Below are positions 21,232 through 30,374 of a stretch of 64,000 bases of DNA, in pieces. The position numbers and the translations under genes are program-made. Within the stretch, counting starts at the first letter, position 1. Each line of letters opens with the position of its first letter. This DNA is from Gordonia malaquae NBRC 108250 (lineage in GTDB: Bacteria > Actinomycetota > Actinomycetes > Mycobacteriales > Mycobacteriaceae), in the NCBI RefSeq assembly GCF_000344135.1, contig NZ_BAOP01000002.1, positions 186,001 to 250,000 on the forward strand, in the 5' to 3' direction. Under the pieces are notes generated by a model. That model saw nothing but the letters and a program-made list of their open reading frames with translations, had not been told where the DNA came from and did no database searches.

Positions 21232-21957
21232 ATGGTCGGAAACTCTCGTGCAGCAATGGCCGTCACCCTCGCAGCAGTCGGGTTGCTCAGCGCGTGCTCG
21301 ATCGACGGCAATGCGGTCCGCGCGGCAAACGAGCCGCCGGTCGAGAACGTTCAGACGACGTCGGCGACTGATGCCCCGCGAGGCGACGAATCAACGACGA
21401 CAGGCGAGGTCTTCCGGATCTTCGCCGGCACCGGAGCACCTAAGGTGACGGTGACGGTGATCGCCGACCTCGCGTGTCCGGCATGCAAGCTGTTCGAATC
21501 GACGTTCGGCCCGGTTCTGGACGCCTATCGCGGCGACCCCGACGTCGCCGTCGACTACCAGGTCATCTCATTCCTCGACCGGATGTCGTCCGACAACTAC
21601 TCGTCGCGTGCCGCCAACGCCTCGCACTGCGTGTGGCATTCCGCCGAGACGACACCTGCGCACGCCCAGGACTGGCGGAAGTTCCAACGCCTCGCGTTCG
21701 AGAACCAACCGAACGAGGGAGGTCCGGGACTCCCCTCCACCGAACTCTCGCAGTTCGCCACCACCGCGGGCGTACCGTCCGCTGCTCGCTGCATCCTGGA
21801 GTCGCAACGCGCCACGGAGGTGTCCTCGTCGACCAGGGCGGTGACGAACGACCCGACTTTCCAGGGCACTCCGACAGTGAAGATCAACGGCGCCACATAC
21901 ACGCCGGGCACGCCCACCGCTCTGAAGTCGGCCATCGACCAGGCCAAGCGCGGTTGA
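21232..21957 (+). CDS. Thioredoxin-fold (DsbA-like) lipoprotein, CPAC
   Basis: 241 residues. An N-terminal signal with lipobox LLSAC marks a cell-envelope lipoprotein. A Ser/Thr-rich linker follows, then a Thioredoxin_4/DsbA-like domain with active-site CPAC (VIADLACPACKLFE) and the cis-proline region FQGTPTVKINGATY. It probably oxidises or isomerises disulfides outside the membrane. I start at the ATG at 21232; an in-frame GTG at 21214 is possible and would add six residues. It is followed by a paralogous membrane-anchored protein and VKOR, forming a disulfide-formation operon. Confidence 0.9.
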   Translation: MVGNSRAAMAVTLAAVGLLSACSIDGNAVRAANEPPVENVQTTSATDAPRGDESTTTGEVFRIFAGTGAPKVTVTVIADLACPACKLFESTFGPVLDAYRGDPDVAVDYQVISFLDRMSSDNYSSRAANASHCVWHSAETTPAHAQDWRKFQRLAFENQPNEGGPGLPSTELSQFATTAGVPSAARCILESQRATEVSSSTRAVTNDPTFQGTPTVKINGATYTPGTPTALKSAIDQAKRG

Positions 21958-22110
21958 TGGCCGATCTGACCGACTCCTTGTCGACACCGAAATCTCCGCA
22001 ACCTGTCATCAAGTTCTCAGGATGATGCAAGTACTCTGACTTCGAAGAACGCTACGTCGCGGACGACGGCCTACGCCCGGCGCGACACGACCCGTGAAGG
22101 ACCGTCTGCC

Positions 22111-22866
22111 GTGACCCAGAATCGCCCCAAGATCGTCGATCCCCGTGAGGCCGAACGACGCCGTTCACTGATGTTCAAGATCGGCGCAGCCGTCGTCCTG
22201 ATCGCCATTGCCGCGGGCATCGCAATCTGGGCGGTTGTGAGTAATCAGGAAGACTCGACGACCGGCGGATCTTCCGTCCCGTCTGTCGTCACCGACAATG
22301 GGTCCATCCGGATCTCGGCGGCCCCGAAGAACACAAAGCCGAAGGCAGTCTTGACGATCGTCGAAGACTTCCAGTGCCCTGCGTGCAAGGCATTTGAGAA
22401 CGGCATGGGCGAAGCGATCGCAAGTTTCGCCGACAACCCCAATGTCGCCGTCGACTACCGCACGATCGCCTTCCTCGACAAGAACTTCGGCAATACCTAC
22501 TCCGCGGAAGCGATGAACGCCTCTCTGTGTGTCGCCGAGTCGACAGGTAAGGACGGCGACTTCGGCCCGTGGAAGCGCTTCCACGACTCGATGTTCGCGA
22601 ACCAGACCGAGGAGGGTGGTGCCGGGCTCGGGAACGACAAGATGATCTCGCTCGCCAAGGACGCCGGCGCCACGGGCGTCTCCAAGTGCATCACCGACAA
22701 TCAGTTCGGCCAGTGGGTCGGAAAGCAGAGTTCCGACGTCATGAGCAGCAAGGACGTCGACGGCAAAGAGTTCAGCGGAACCCCGTGGGTCCAGCTGAAC
22801 GGCAAGACCGTCCAGTTCGGATCGCCGGAGGAGCTCGTCGCCGCGGTCAACGCAGCTGCGAAGTAG
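22111..22866 (+). CDS. Membrane-anchored DsbA-like thioredoxin-fold protein, CPAC
   Basis: 251 residues from a GTG at 22111 preceded by GAAGGA. One transmembrane segment (about residues 23-44, KIGAAVVLIAIAAGIAIWAVV) anchors an extracytoplasmic DsbA-like domain with CPAC (VEDFQCPACKAFE) and cis-Pro FSGTPWVQLNG. It is clearly a paralogue of the preceding lipoprotein (shared NVAVDYR.IAFLD, N.Y S..A NAS.C). It probably hands disulfides to exported proteins and is re-oxidised by the VKOR protein encoded seven bases downstream. Confidence 0.92.
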   Translation: MTQNRPKIVDPREAERRRSLMFKIGAAVVLIAIAAGIAIWAVVSNQEDSTTGGSSVPSVVTDNGSIRISAAPKNTKPKAVLTIVEDFQCPACKAFENGMGEAIASFADNPNVAVDYRTIAFLDKNFGNTYSAEAMNASLCVAESTGKDGDFGPWKRFHDSMFANQTEEGGAGLGNDKMISLAKDAGATGVSKCITDNQFGQWVGKQSSDVMSSKDVDGKEFSGTPWVQLNGKTVQFGSPEELVAAVNAAAK

Positions 22867-22873
22867 CAGAGAC

Positions 22874-23536
22874 ATGGCCGATCAGGAGAACGTCGACGTC
22901 GTAGTCGCGCCAGAGCCCATTGCGACCCCGCCAGAAGACACCGACACAGAGCCGTCAGGAGCGTTGATCGAGCGGCTGTCGGTGTCGACCGTCGCCGCGT
23001 GGGCCCTGCTGGTCCTGGGCGTCCTCGGACTCGCCGCCGCGGCAATGCTGACGATCGAACGCATCGAGTTGCTGATCAACCCGCAAGCCGACCTGTCGTG
23101 CAACTTCAACCCGATCATCTCCTGCGGATCGGTGATGGAGACCGCCCAGGCACGATTCTTCGGGTTCCCCAACCCGATCCTCGGTCTGCCCGCGTTCGCC
23201 GTCATCATCACCACCGCGGTCCTGTCGATCGGCCGGGTGAAGCTGCCGCGCTGGTACTGGATCGGTCAGACGATCGGTGCGTCGCTCGGGTGGATCTTCG
23301 TCCACTACCTGATCTTCCAGAGCGCTTTCCGCATCGGCGCGCTGTGCCCGTACTGCATGGTGGTCTGGACGATCGTCCCGATCATCTGGGCGATCAGCCT
23401 GTCGCGTTCGCTTCCGGACTCCGCACTCGGACGTTCGGTCCGCGAGTGGCTCGCCGTGCTGTTGCCTGTCTGGTACGTCGGCGTCCTGTGTGTCATCGGA
23501 GTCAAGTTCTGGGACTACTGGAGCACGCTCTTCTGA
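22874..23536 (+). CDS. Vitamin K epoxide reductase (VKOR) family protein
   Basis: 220 residues with about five transmembrane segments. The two VKOR cysteine pairs are visible: the loop pair in SCNFNPIISCGS and the quinone-side CxxC in ALCPYCMVVW. A conserved serine/asparagine region, FFGFPNPILGLPAF, lies between them. It recycles DsbA-like partners by passing electrons to quinones and replaces DsbB in actinobacteria. It is the third gene of the disulfide operon and ends just before a terminator. Confidence 0.94.
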   Translation: MADQENVDVVVAPEPIATPPEDTDTEPSGALIERLSVSTVAAWALLVLGVLGLAAAAMLTIERIELLINPQADLSCNFNPIISCGSVMETAQARFFGFPNPILGLPAFAVIITTAVLSIGRVKLPRWYWIGQTIGASLGWIFVHYLIFQSAFRIGALCPYCMVVWTIVPIIWAISLSRSLPDSALGRSVREWLAVLLPVWYVGVLCVIGVKFWDYWSTLF

Positions 23537-23555
23537 GTTCCAGACACGACAGCTT

Positions 23556-23596
23556 CTCGCCCCGGCCACCCGATTCGTTCAGGTGTCCGGGGCGAG
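23556..23596. terminator. Bidirectional hairpin between VKOR gene and mftG
   Basis: Perfect 10-base arms CTCGCCCCGG (23556-23565) and CCGGGGCGAG (23587-23596) flank a 21-base loop that can pair further (CCACC/AGGTG). It lies between two convergent stops. There is no long T run, as is common in high-GC actinobacteria. Confidence 0.65.
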
Positions 23597-23608
23597 TTGC
23601 ATTGTCGG

Positions 23609-24841
23609 TCAGTCCCAGCGAGACGCGATGAGGGCTGCGAGCATCAGGATCGTGGCATGCGGGCCGCTGGAGAGCGGGCCGGGAAGGATCGAACCGTCGA
23701 TCACGCGGAGTCCACGCACCCCGTCGACGCGACCGTCCGCGTCGACTGCGGTGCCTGCGGTGCCTGCGGTGCCTGCGGGCAGCGTCCCCCACGCATGTTG
23801 AGACATCCCGACAGTGGGGTCGACCCGCACCGAGCCGGGCTCGACGAGGTCGACGAATTCTTCTGAACCGAGCATCCGCACCACCGTCTCGACGCCGACT
23901 TCCAGTCGTCCCGCTGAATCGGCGTCCGGTTCGCCGAGATCGACGACTCCGTCGGCCACCGCGCCCTGGGTTCCGGCCATGTCCGCCACTCCGATCGGGA
24001 CACCAGTCTGGGCGAGCGAGGTGAACGAGGCGAAGTCGTCGGAGTACGGTCTGATCTCCAGACCCGAGGAGGTGTGGATCACCGTCTGCAGCAACGCGGT
24101 CGACACGAGGGCTCGACGAGGGGTGAACCGGACGATGCGCTCAGCGTGTTCGTGCAACGGCATCGGTCCGACGATCGGCGCCATCAACGACGCAGTGCCT
24201 GTCGTTCCAGCGCACACCACGACCTCGCCTGCGCTGATCGCCTCCCCGTCGCCTGTCTCGATCCCGATCGCGCGGCCTGCTCGGACCAACAGACGAGCGA
24301 CCGGTGTTTCAGCGCGAACAAGGAGGTTGGGGCGGTCGACCGAAAGCACGTTCGCGGTCGTCCACCTGACACCGTCCACGCTGTTGGTCCGGACCCGGTT
24401 GACACCGACGCGAGGCCACTCGCCACCCGTTTGTGGCCCCGCCCATGTCTCGGTCGCCCGGGCCACGTCGCCCAGTTCCGCGTCGCTGAACCGATGGACT
24501 CGCATGATGCGCTCGACCTCGGTGAACGCCGCCTCGACCTCGTCGATGGGCCACGGCCAGCTGAAGTAGTCGGCTCGATGACCGCGGAGAAAGTAACCGC
24601 CGTTGATCGCCGACGACCCGCCGAGCCCGCGGCCGCGGACCATCGGCCGTCCTCGGCGCTCGGGGATCGGCGCCGCGCGCACCGGGTGGTCGATCGGAAG
24701 CCGGTCCAGGCGGGACTCGAACACCGCCCCCCGGCCTGCTTCCACCACCATCACCCGGCGGGACGAGTCGCGTGAGAGGAACTCGGCGACAAGACATCCC
24801 GCCGATCCGGCACCGACTACGAGTACGTCGGGCGGTGTCAT
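23609..24841 (-). CDS. mftG: Mycofactocin system GMC-family oxidoreductase MftG
   Basis: 410 residues. It shows the FAD-binding VLVVGAGSAGCLVAEFL, the GMC motif GRGLGGSSAINGGYFLRGHRADY and a C-terminal catalytic-His region MSQHAWGTLPAG. The short GMC form beside mftF identifies MftG, which is thought to link mycofactocinol oxidation to the respiratory chain. The ATG at 24841 overlaps the mftF stop (ATGA). The segment coding AGTAGTAGT is a 9-base tandem repeat (see findings). Confidence 0.93.
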   Translation of the reverse strand: MTPPDVLVVGAGSAGCLVAEFLSRDSSRRVMVVEAGRGAVFESRLDRLPIDHPVRAAPIPERRGRPMVRGRGLGGSSAINGGYFLRGHRADYFSWPWPIDEVEAAFTEVERIMRVHRFSDAELGDVARATETWAGPQTGGEWPRVGVNRVRTNSVDGVRWTTANVLSVDRPNLLVRAETPVARLLVRAGRAIGIETGDGEAISAGEVVVCAGTTGTASLMAPIVGPMPLHEHAERIVRFTPRRALVSTALLQTVIHTSSGLEIRPYSDDFASFTSLAQTGVPIGVADMAGTQGAVADGVVDLGEPDADSAGRLEVGVETVVRMLGSEEFVDLVEPGSVRVDPTVGMSQHAWGTLPAGTAGTAGTAVDADGRVDGVRGLRVIDGSILPGPLSSGPHATILMLAALIASRWD

Positions 24842-26265
24842 CGGCGCGTGATCACCGGGCGTAGCGCACCGACGTCGCGGCGGACGATCACGCCCTGCCA
24901 CAGGCCCGCCCCATACGCCAGATCATCGAGACGACGGAACACCAAGTAGTGCATCGGACTCATCACCGGTGTCTCCGGATCGACCATCTGGTTCCGAACC
25001 CACATCACCAAGGCCTCGACTACTGCGACCCACACGAACCACACCCGGAATCGGCGGCTCACCGCACACGTGAGGAAGGAGATCGGCCAGTAGTGCCGCA
25101 GCACCGCTGCCGCGAGCTGAAGTAGCCCGAATCCGAATGCCCGACCCGTGTTGACCGCCGCGATCTTCTCCCGTTGCGGAACATGCGCAACGGCTCGCAT
25201 CGTGTTGCGGCAGACGATCGCCGCGATCACCGCCGCGACCAACATGCCGATGCGACTCCGTGTGGCGAGTGCGACGACACCCGCGGCGATCGGCGCGGTC
25301 ATCACGAGGGGCGCGGCGAGTTCGCCGTGCCGGAGTGCGAGCTCGGCGGCGCCGGTTCCGTAGAAGCGTCGCCGGTTCAGCATGCCCGACAACGACTCTC
25401 GGTGGTCGTGCGCCACTTCGGCGATCGGGTCATAGCGGATGCGCCACCCGGCGCGATGTGTCCGCCAGCAGAGGTCGACGTCTTCGGCGACACGAAGCGA
25501 CTCGTCGAACGACAGGAAACCGGTGCGGCGCACCAGCATTGCCGCACTCGGCACGTAGGCGAGCGGCGTGCCGGGAGCGACCAGTGCTTCACGCGGGCCC
25601 ATGTCGAGCGAGGAGAAGCGGTTGGCGTAGTCGGCGACGAACGACGTCGAGTCGCTGCCCGCCGCCACCGTCTGCAGTCCCACGATCCGCGGCGCGACTA
25701 TCGCGACGGTCGGATCGGCGAAGTGGCCGAGAAGCATCGTGAGCCAGTCGCCGGTCGGGACGGTGTCGGAGTCGAGGAAAGCGATGAACTCGGTCGACGT
25801 CGCAGCGACACCTGCATTGCGGGCTGCCGCCGGACCACGGTTCTCGTCGAAGCGGATCAGCCGTGCGCCGTCCGACACCCGAATCGGGATCTCTGATCCG
25901 TCGTCGACGACCACCACCGACACCTCGTGATCAGACAGTGCAGCGAGCAGCCGGTCGACTCCGGATTGATTGCCGCGCACCGGGATCACCACGGTCACAT
26001 CGGCGACACAGGGCCCCGACATTGGACGAGGATGCGCGATTCCAGCATCGAGCAGGCGGCGGGCCAACACCTGGGTGCCGACATCGGCGACGGCGATCCG
26101 ACCGTCCGCCGACGTCATGCCCAGGGCCGGGTCGGACAGTTTCATCACCCGCATCGGCGACCCGCCGACGAGGTAGCGGAGGTTTCCGCGACGTGCACAC
26201 CGCGGATCGATCTGCACCTGGAAACCGCTCGGCAGCACGGTGCTCGTCGGTCCTGACGTCGTCAC
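24838..26265 (-). CDS. mftF: Mycofactocin glycosyltransferase MftF
   Basis: 475 residues from a GTG at 26265 that overlaps the mftE stop (GTGA). The N-terminal segment (LPSGFQVQIDPRC...LVGGSPMRVMKLSD) is the typical MftF lead-in. The GT2 core follows with VVIPVRGN, VVVVDDGSE and the DxD FLDSDTVP, plus a helix-rich C-terminus with hydrophobic segments. It adds beta-1,4-glucose chains to premycofactocin. It lies between mftE and mftG. Confidence 0.95.
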   Translation of the reverse strand: MTTSGPTSTVLPSGFQVQIDPRCARRGNLRYLVGGSPMRVMKLSDPALGMTSADGRIAVADVGTQVLARRLLDAGIAHPRPMSGPCVADVTVVIPVRGNQSGVDRLLAALSDHEVSVVVVDDGSEIPIRVSDGARLIRFDENRGPAAARNAGVAATSTEFIAFLDSDTVPTGDWLTMLLGHFADPTVAIVAPRIVGLQTVAAGSDSTSFVADYANRFSSLDMGPREALVAPGTPLAYVPSAAMLVRRTGFLSFDESLRVAEDVDLCWRTHRAGWRIRYDPIAEVAHDHRESLSGMLNRRRFYGTGAAELALRHGELAAPLVMTAPIAAGVVALATRSRIGMLVAAVIAAIVCRNTMRAVAHVPQREKIAAVNTGRAFGFGLLQLAAAVLRHYWPISFLTCAVSRRFRVWFVWVAVVEALVMWVRNQMVDPETPVMSPMHYLVFRRLDDLAYGAGLWQGVIVRRDVGALRPVITRR

Positions 26266-26975
26266 GCGAGCCGCCCGTCGTCGCCCACGACCCACGACTC
26301 CAGCGACGCGGCGAGATCCCGCGAGTTCTCATCGAGCAGCTGTTCGCCGCGGGCGGCGTCGGCGCCGGTGGGATCACCGAGCACTCCGTTCGGGCTCACC
26401 GCAGCGACCCCGCCGTCCCGCAGCGCGGGCATCAACGTGGCGATCGGCTCGGTGTTGCCTGGCGCGAGGGTGGACACCCGAACCTGGTCGGGGTCCGCGG
26501 CGAGCAGGATCGAGGTCTCGGTGTCACCGGCATGCGCATCCGCACCACGGAACGCGCATGGCCACCATGCGACGTCTCGTCCCTCGTATCGCAGGAGACG
26601 CACTGCGGTGGCCAACGCCATGGCGTTGCCGCCGTGTCCGTTCACGAACACGATTCGCTTGGCCCACCGACACGCACTGCGGCCGTACTCGACGATCAGT
26701 CGTTCCATCACGTCGGCGCCGATCGACACTGTCCCGGGGAATCCCTCGTGCTCACCGGAGGCCCCGTACGCGATCGAGGGTGCGGTCAGTGCATCGACGG
26801 GAGGCGCAGTCTGACCGAGCGCACGGGTCGCGACCTCGACGGCGATACGCCCGTCAGTGTCCATCGGGAGATGGGGTCCATGCTGCTCGACGGCCCCGAC
26901 GGGGACGAGGATCGTCAGTTCCCTGTCGATCACGTCAGTCCACGTCGACGACCCCAATTCACGCACCGGCGTCAT
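26262..26975 (-). CDS. mftE: Mycofactocin maturation peptidase MftE (creatininase family)
   Basis: 237 residues from the ATG at 26975 (MTPVRELGSSTW); a GTG seven codons upstream is also open. Creatininase metal-binding motifs are seen: PVGAVEQHGPHLPMDTD, YGASGEHEGFPGTVS, FVNGHGGN and DAHAGDTETS. It cleaves the modified MftA peptide to release the Val-Tyr-derived core. It heads an mftE-F-G operon, divergent from the racemase gene, and is separated from mftA-D by about 5 kb. Confidence 0.94.
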   Translation of the reverse strand: MTPVRELGSSTWTDVIDRELTILVPVGAVEQHGPHLPMDTDGRIAVEVATRALGQTAPPVDALTAPSIAYGASGEHEGFPGTVSIGADVMERLIVEYGRSACRWAKRIVFVNGHGGNAMALATAVRLLRYEGRDVAWWPCAFRGADAHAGDTETSILLAADPDQVRVSTLAPGNTEPIATLMPALRDGGVAAVSPNGVLGDPTGADAARGEQLLDENSRDLAASLESWVVGDDGRLA

Positions 26976-27130
26976 TCGGACAACCCTACCGACCACAACG
27001 CGTCTCGTCAGTACCCGAGTGCGACCGAATCGGTGACCGACGCCCAGACAAGTCCACTTATGCGGCGTGTGTAATGCTGAGTGAAACCAGGTGATTCACA
27101 GCACTCACCCGACTTCATCGGAGGCACTGC

Positions 27131-28246
27131 ATGACCCCTACGACGAACCGCGCGCCCTCGGGCCGTTCCGGCCCGCTCGCGAACATTCGCGTCATCGAGT
27201 TCGCAGGCATCGGCCCCGGCCCCCACGCCGCCATGCTTCTCGCCGATCTCGGCGCCGACGTCGTCCGCGTCCAACGCCCCGGTGAACTGCCCGACCCCAA
27301 CCGCAACGCCGACGCACTGCTCCGCGGACGTCGTGTCGTCGAGGCGAACCTGAAGAACCCCGCCGACCGGGAGACGATCCTCAACCTCGTCGCCAAGGCC
27401 GATGTCGTGATCGAGGGCTTCCGCCCCGGGGTCATGGAACGTCTCGGGTTCGGGCCGGACGACCTCGCGCAGGTCAACAGCAGCCTCGTCTACGGCCGCA
27501 TGACCGGGTGGGGCCAGGAAGGCCCGCGGGCGAATCTCGCAGGTCACGACATGAACTACATCTCGCTCACCGGCATGCTCCACGCGATCGGCCGCCCGGA
27601 CGAGAAGCCCACTCCCCCGCTGAATCTCGTCGGCGACTTCGGCGGCGGTTCGATGTTCCTCGTGATGGGCATCCTCGCAGCACTCGTCGAGCGCAGCGTC
27701 TCGGGCAAGGGTGAGGTGATCGACGCCGCGATGTGCGACGGCGCATCCGTCCTCGGCCAGATGATGTGGGCCTTCCGCGGCACCGGACTGTGGCAGGACC
27801 GCCGCGGCGTGAATCTCCTCGACACCGGCGCCCCGTTCTACGAGGTGTACGAGACCTCCGACGGCAAGTGGATGGCCGTCGGCGCGATCGAGCCGCAGTT
27901 CTACTCCGAGCTCATCAAGGGCCTGGGGCTCGACCCGGAGGCAATTCCCCACCAGATGGACTTCTCCAAGTGGCCCGAGCAGCGTGCGATCTTCGAGGAG
28001 ACGTTCAAGACCAAGACCCGCGACGAGTGGGCCGCGATCTTCGAGGGCACCGACGCCTGCACGTCGCCGATCCTCGACTTCGTCGAAGCCCCGAACGACC
28101 CGCACCTCGCGGCCCGCGGCTCGCTCGTCGAGATCGACGGGGTGATGCAGGCTCAGGTCGCTCCCCGGTTCTCTCGCTCCAAGACGGTCACCCCGACTGG
28201 TCCGCAGCGCACCGCGACCGATCCCGCCACCCTCTGGCAGGACTGA
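27131..28246 (+). CDS. Alpha-methylacyl-CoA racemase (CaiB/BaiF family III)
   Basis: 371 residues. The three catalytic residues known from M. tuberculosis Mcr can be placed: His in LAGHDMNYISL, Asp in LVGDFGGGSMF and Glu in VGAIEPQFYSEL. It interconverts 2R and 2S methyl-branched acyl-CoAs, needed for beta-oxidation of sterol side chains, pristane-type chains or branched fatty acids. The extra about 14 N-terminal residues are Ser/Arg-rich. It is on the opposite strand to its mft neighbours and ends at a strong bidirectional hairpin. The specific substrate is not known. Confidence 0.9.
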   Translation: MTPTTNRAPSGRSGPLANIRVIEFAGIGPGPHAAMLLADLGADVVRVQRPGELPDPNRNADALLRGRRVVEANLKNPADRETILNLVAKADVVIEGFRPGVMERLGFGPDDLAQVNSSLVYGRMTGWGQEGPRANLAGHDMNYISLTGMLHAIGRPDEKPTPPLNLVGDFGGGSMFLVMGILAALVERSVSGKGEVIDAAMCDGASVLGQMMWAFRGTGLWQDRRGVNLLDTGAPFYEVYETSDGKWMAVGAIEPQFYSELIKGLGLDPEAIPHQMDFSKWPEQRAIFEETFKTKTRDEWAAIFEGTDACTSPILDFVEAPNDPHLAARGSLVEIDGVMQAQVAPRFSRSKTVTPTGPQRTATDPATLWQD

Positions 28247-28251
28247 ACCCA

Positions 28252-28295
28252 CGACGACTGCGGCCCACCGGATCACCGGTGGGCCGCAGTCGTCG
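28252..28295. terminator. Bidirectional terminator hairpin (20-bp perfect arms)
   Basis: Arms 28252-28271 and 28276-28295 are exact complements over 20 bases with an ATCA loop. They sit between the convergent racemase and SDR genes, six bases after one stop and ten bases from the other. Confidence 0.8.
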
Positions 28296-28304
28296 GTTCA
28301 GTCG

Positions 28305-29105
28305 TCAGACCTTCGTGGCGCCCATGTCGATCTGGAACTCGGCACCGGTGACCGCAGCCGCCGTCGACAGGTACAGGACGGCATCGGTGAGGTCGTCGAC
28401 GCTGGCGACCGGGTAGTGGTCCATCATCGACGGGAAGTGGCGGCCCCACTTCTCGAACACGGCGAACGCCGACGGGTCCTCGAGGCCCATCGGGGTGTGG
28501 ACCGCGTAGGGATGGACGGTGTTGACCCGGATCCGCTGGTCGCCGAGTTCCTTGGCCGCAGTCTGCGCGAGGCCGCGGAGGCCGAACTTCGACGCCGAGT
28601 ACGACGCCTGGGCCGGCATCGCCTTGATGCCCGCGCACGACGAGACGATGACGATGCTGCCGCCGTTGCCTGCCGCGATCATCGCGGGAATCGACGCCTT
28701 GAGCGTCTTCCACGTGCCGACGAGGTTGACGTCGACGACGTCGGTGAACTGATCCTCGGTCATCTCCCACGTGAGACCCCAGGTGAGGATGCCCGCGTTG
28801 GCGACGACGTGGTCGAGGCGACCGAACTGCTCAACTCCGTCGGCGACGAGCTGCTGCTGGAACTCGAGATCGCGGGTGTCGCCTTGGCGAGCGAGGATCT
28901 TGCCGCCGGCCTCTTCGACGAGCCGGATGGTCTCGGCGAAGTCGTCTGCCGTTGCAGGCGGGTAGGTGGTGTGGTCGGCGACGCGATCGGCGATGTCCAT
29001 CCCGATGATCGACGCGCCCTCCTTCGCGAATCGAATGGCGTGGTTACGCCCCTGACCACGGGCGATGCCCGTGATGTACACGACCTGACCGTCGAGATTC
29101 CCCAT
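28305..29105 (-). CDS. Mycofactocin-coupled SDR family oxidoreductase
   Basis: 266 residues from the ATG at 29105, preceded by GAAGGC. It has the insertion-bearing cofactor loop typical of mycofactocin-dependent SDRs (TGIARGQGRNHAIRFAKEGASIIGMDI, with non-exchangeable NAD), catalytic S-Y-K (VSSCAG...YSASKFG) and VNTVHPYAVHTPM. It probably oxidises an alcohol and passes electrons to mycofactocin. It lies inside the mft locus and has a KstR-type operator 42 bases upstream, so its substrate may come from sterol or lipid breakdown (inference). Confidence 0.93.
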   Translation of the reverse strand: MGNLDGQVVYITGIARGQGRNHAIRFAKEGASIIGMDIADRVADHTTYPPATADDFAETIRLVEEAGGKILARQGDTRDLEFQQQLVADGVEQFGRLDHVVANAGILTWGLTWEMTEDQFTDVVDVNLVGTWKTLKASIPAMIAAGNGGSIVIVSSCAGIKAMPAQASYSASKFGLRGLAQTAAKELGDQRIRVNTVHPYAVHTPMGLEDPSAFAVFEKWGRHFPSMMDHYPVASVDDLTDAVLYLSTAAAVTGAEFQIDMGATKV

Positions 29106-29146
29106 TGCCTTCACGCCTTCCTGAATACACGTACGAATGGCCGAAC

Positions 29147-29160
29147 TGTAACACGTTCTA
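29147..29160 (-). promoter_or_regulatory. KstR-type operator before mycofactocin SDR
   Basis: The 14-mer TGTAACACGTTCTA matches the published KstR consensus TNNAACNNGTTNNA at every fixed position. It lies 42 bases before the SDR start. KstR is a TetR-family repressor released by sterol-derived CoA thioesters; regulation here is inferred from the match and from two further sites in this window. Confidence 0.7.
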
Positions 29161-29255
29161 GTTGCGCGTTCGGGCCTGAACCGGATCACCGGTGTGCACC
29201 ACTCAGGTTCGTAGTCGGCTGGCTCTGATCGCACCGCGGCGGGAATCAGTCGCCA

Positions 29256-30359
29256 TCAGCCTGCGGCCACGACGAGGACGAGCAAGAGGACGCAGAGCGC
29301 CAGACTTCCGACAACGACTGCGGCCCTCGACGAGAGCGGCTGATTCGGCGGCGGGAGCGGGACCGCCTGCACCGGCGGTCGACACACCGCAGCGGCCGCG
29401 ACATCGGGATCGATGAGCGTCTTCTTGAGCACATCGGCGCTGTTCAGACGCGGCCGGCCCGCCTCTAGGACGCCGGGCCGGGATAGGACAGCCGGCCGGA
29501 GGCGACGGGTGAACGTCAGTGCCGCAGCGAGGTCGGCAGCGAACGCACGACAGTCGGAGTAGCGGTCGACCGGATTCTTGCTCATCACCCGCCGCAGCAC
29601 TTGATCGACGACGGGCGCCAGTTCGCGGTTGTGCATCGTCGCCGACGGAACCGGGTGCGAAAGGTGCCCGGCGACGACATCAGGGAGATCGTCGAAGTCG
29701 TACGGCGGCCCGCCTGTGAGCAGGTGGTAAGCGGTGCAGCCGAGAGAATACTGGTCGGTCGCCGGCACCAGTGGTCCGTCCAGAAGCCGCTCAGGCGCGG
29801 TGTAGTCGACCGATCCGACGAGAGAGTCGACGGTGGTGATCCGGGTCGCGTCGTCGACGGGTCGGGCGATCCCGAGGTCGGTGATGTGAACCGACGTGAT
29901 CGTTCCCTCCTCACCGCCGAGAAGGATGTTGGCAGGCTTCACATCTCGGTGGATCACGCCCTCACCGTGCGCATAGTCGAGCGCACTCGCAACGATCTGA
30001 ATGATCTGGGCGACGGCATCCGGGCGCAACGGTCCATGTTCACGCACCCGACGGAGCGCATCGTCACCGTCGACGTATCGCAGCGAGATCCATAGTCGCC
30101 CTCGGTCCTCTCCCCGATCGTGGACTCCCACGATCGCCGGATGCTCCAACCGCGTCGCCAGAGCGGCCTCTCGTTCGAATCTCCTTCGGAACTCCCGATT
30201 GTCGGCATGCTCGGGGCGTAGAACCTTGAGCGCGACGATCCTGGGTAGACGAGGGTGATGCGCCTGGTACACCTCGCCCATGCCTCCCCGTCCGACGATT
30301 CGCACGATCGTGTGTCCCGCGAACACGTCGTCGGGTGTCAGTTCCGTCGTCGAAGTCAT
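29256..30359 (-). CDS. Serine/threonine protein kinase, membrane-anchored, no sensor domain
   Basis: 367 residues. The PknB-type kinase domain spans about 15-280: G-loop VGRGGMGEVYQA, ATP-binding Lys in IVALKVLRPEH, HRDVKPANILL and APE in YTAPERLL. The usual DFG is DLG (ITDLGIARP). A proline-rich juxtamembrane stretch leads to one transmembrane helix (about 345-366) with almost nothing outside. It follows a second kinase gene by 15 bases and is likely co-transcribed with it. Its targets are unknown. Confidence 0.93.
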   Translation of the reverse strand: MTSTTELTPDDVFAGHTIVRIVGRGGMGEVYQAHHPRLPRIVALKVLRPEHADNREFRRRFEREAALATRLEHPAIVGVHDRGEDRGRLWISLRYVDGDDALRRVREHGPLRPDAVAQIIQIVASALDYAHGEGVIHRDVKPANILLGGEEGTITSVHITDLGIARPVDDATRITTVDSLVGSVDYTAPERLLDGPLVPATDQYSLGCTAYHLLTGGPPYDFDDLPDVVAGHLSHPVPSATMHNRELAPVVDQVLRRVMSKNPVDRYSDCRAFAADLAAALTFTRRLRPAVLSRPGVLEAGRPRLNSADVLKKTLIDPDVAAAAVCRPPVQAVPLPPPNQPLSSRAAVVVGSLALCVLLLVLVVAAG

Positions 30360-30374
30360 TGCGGTGGGTCCTTC

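Noticed and set aside
27078..27096. GTGAA...TTCAC dyad upstream of the racemase
   Set aside because: Arms of only five bases with a nine-base gap; expected by chance in a region of this size, and not a KstR match.
27008..28276. 422-codon minus-strand frame opposite the racemase
   Set aside because: A shadow frame; the plus-strand protein contains all three racemase catalytic residues.
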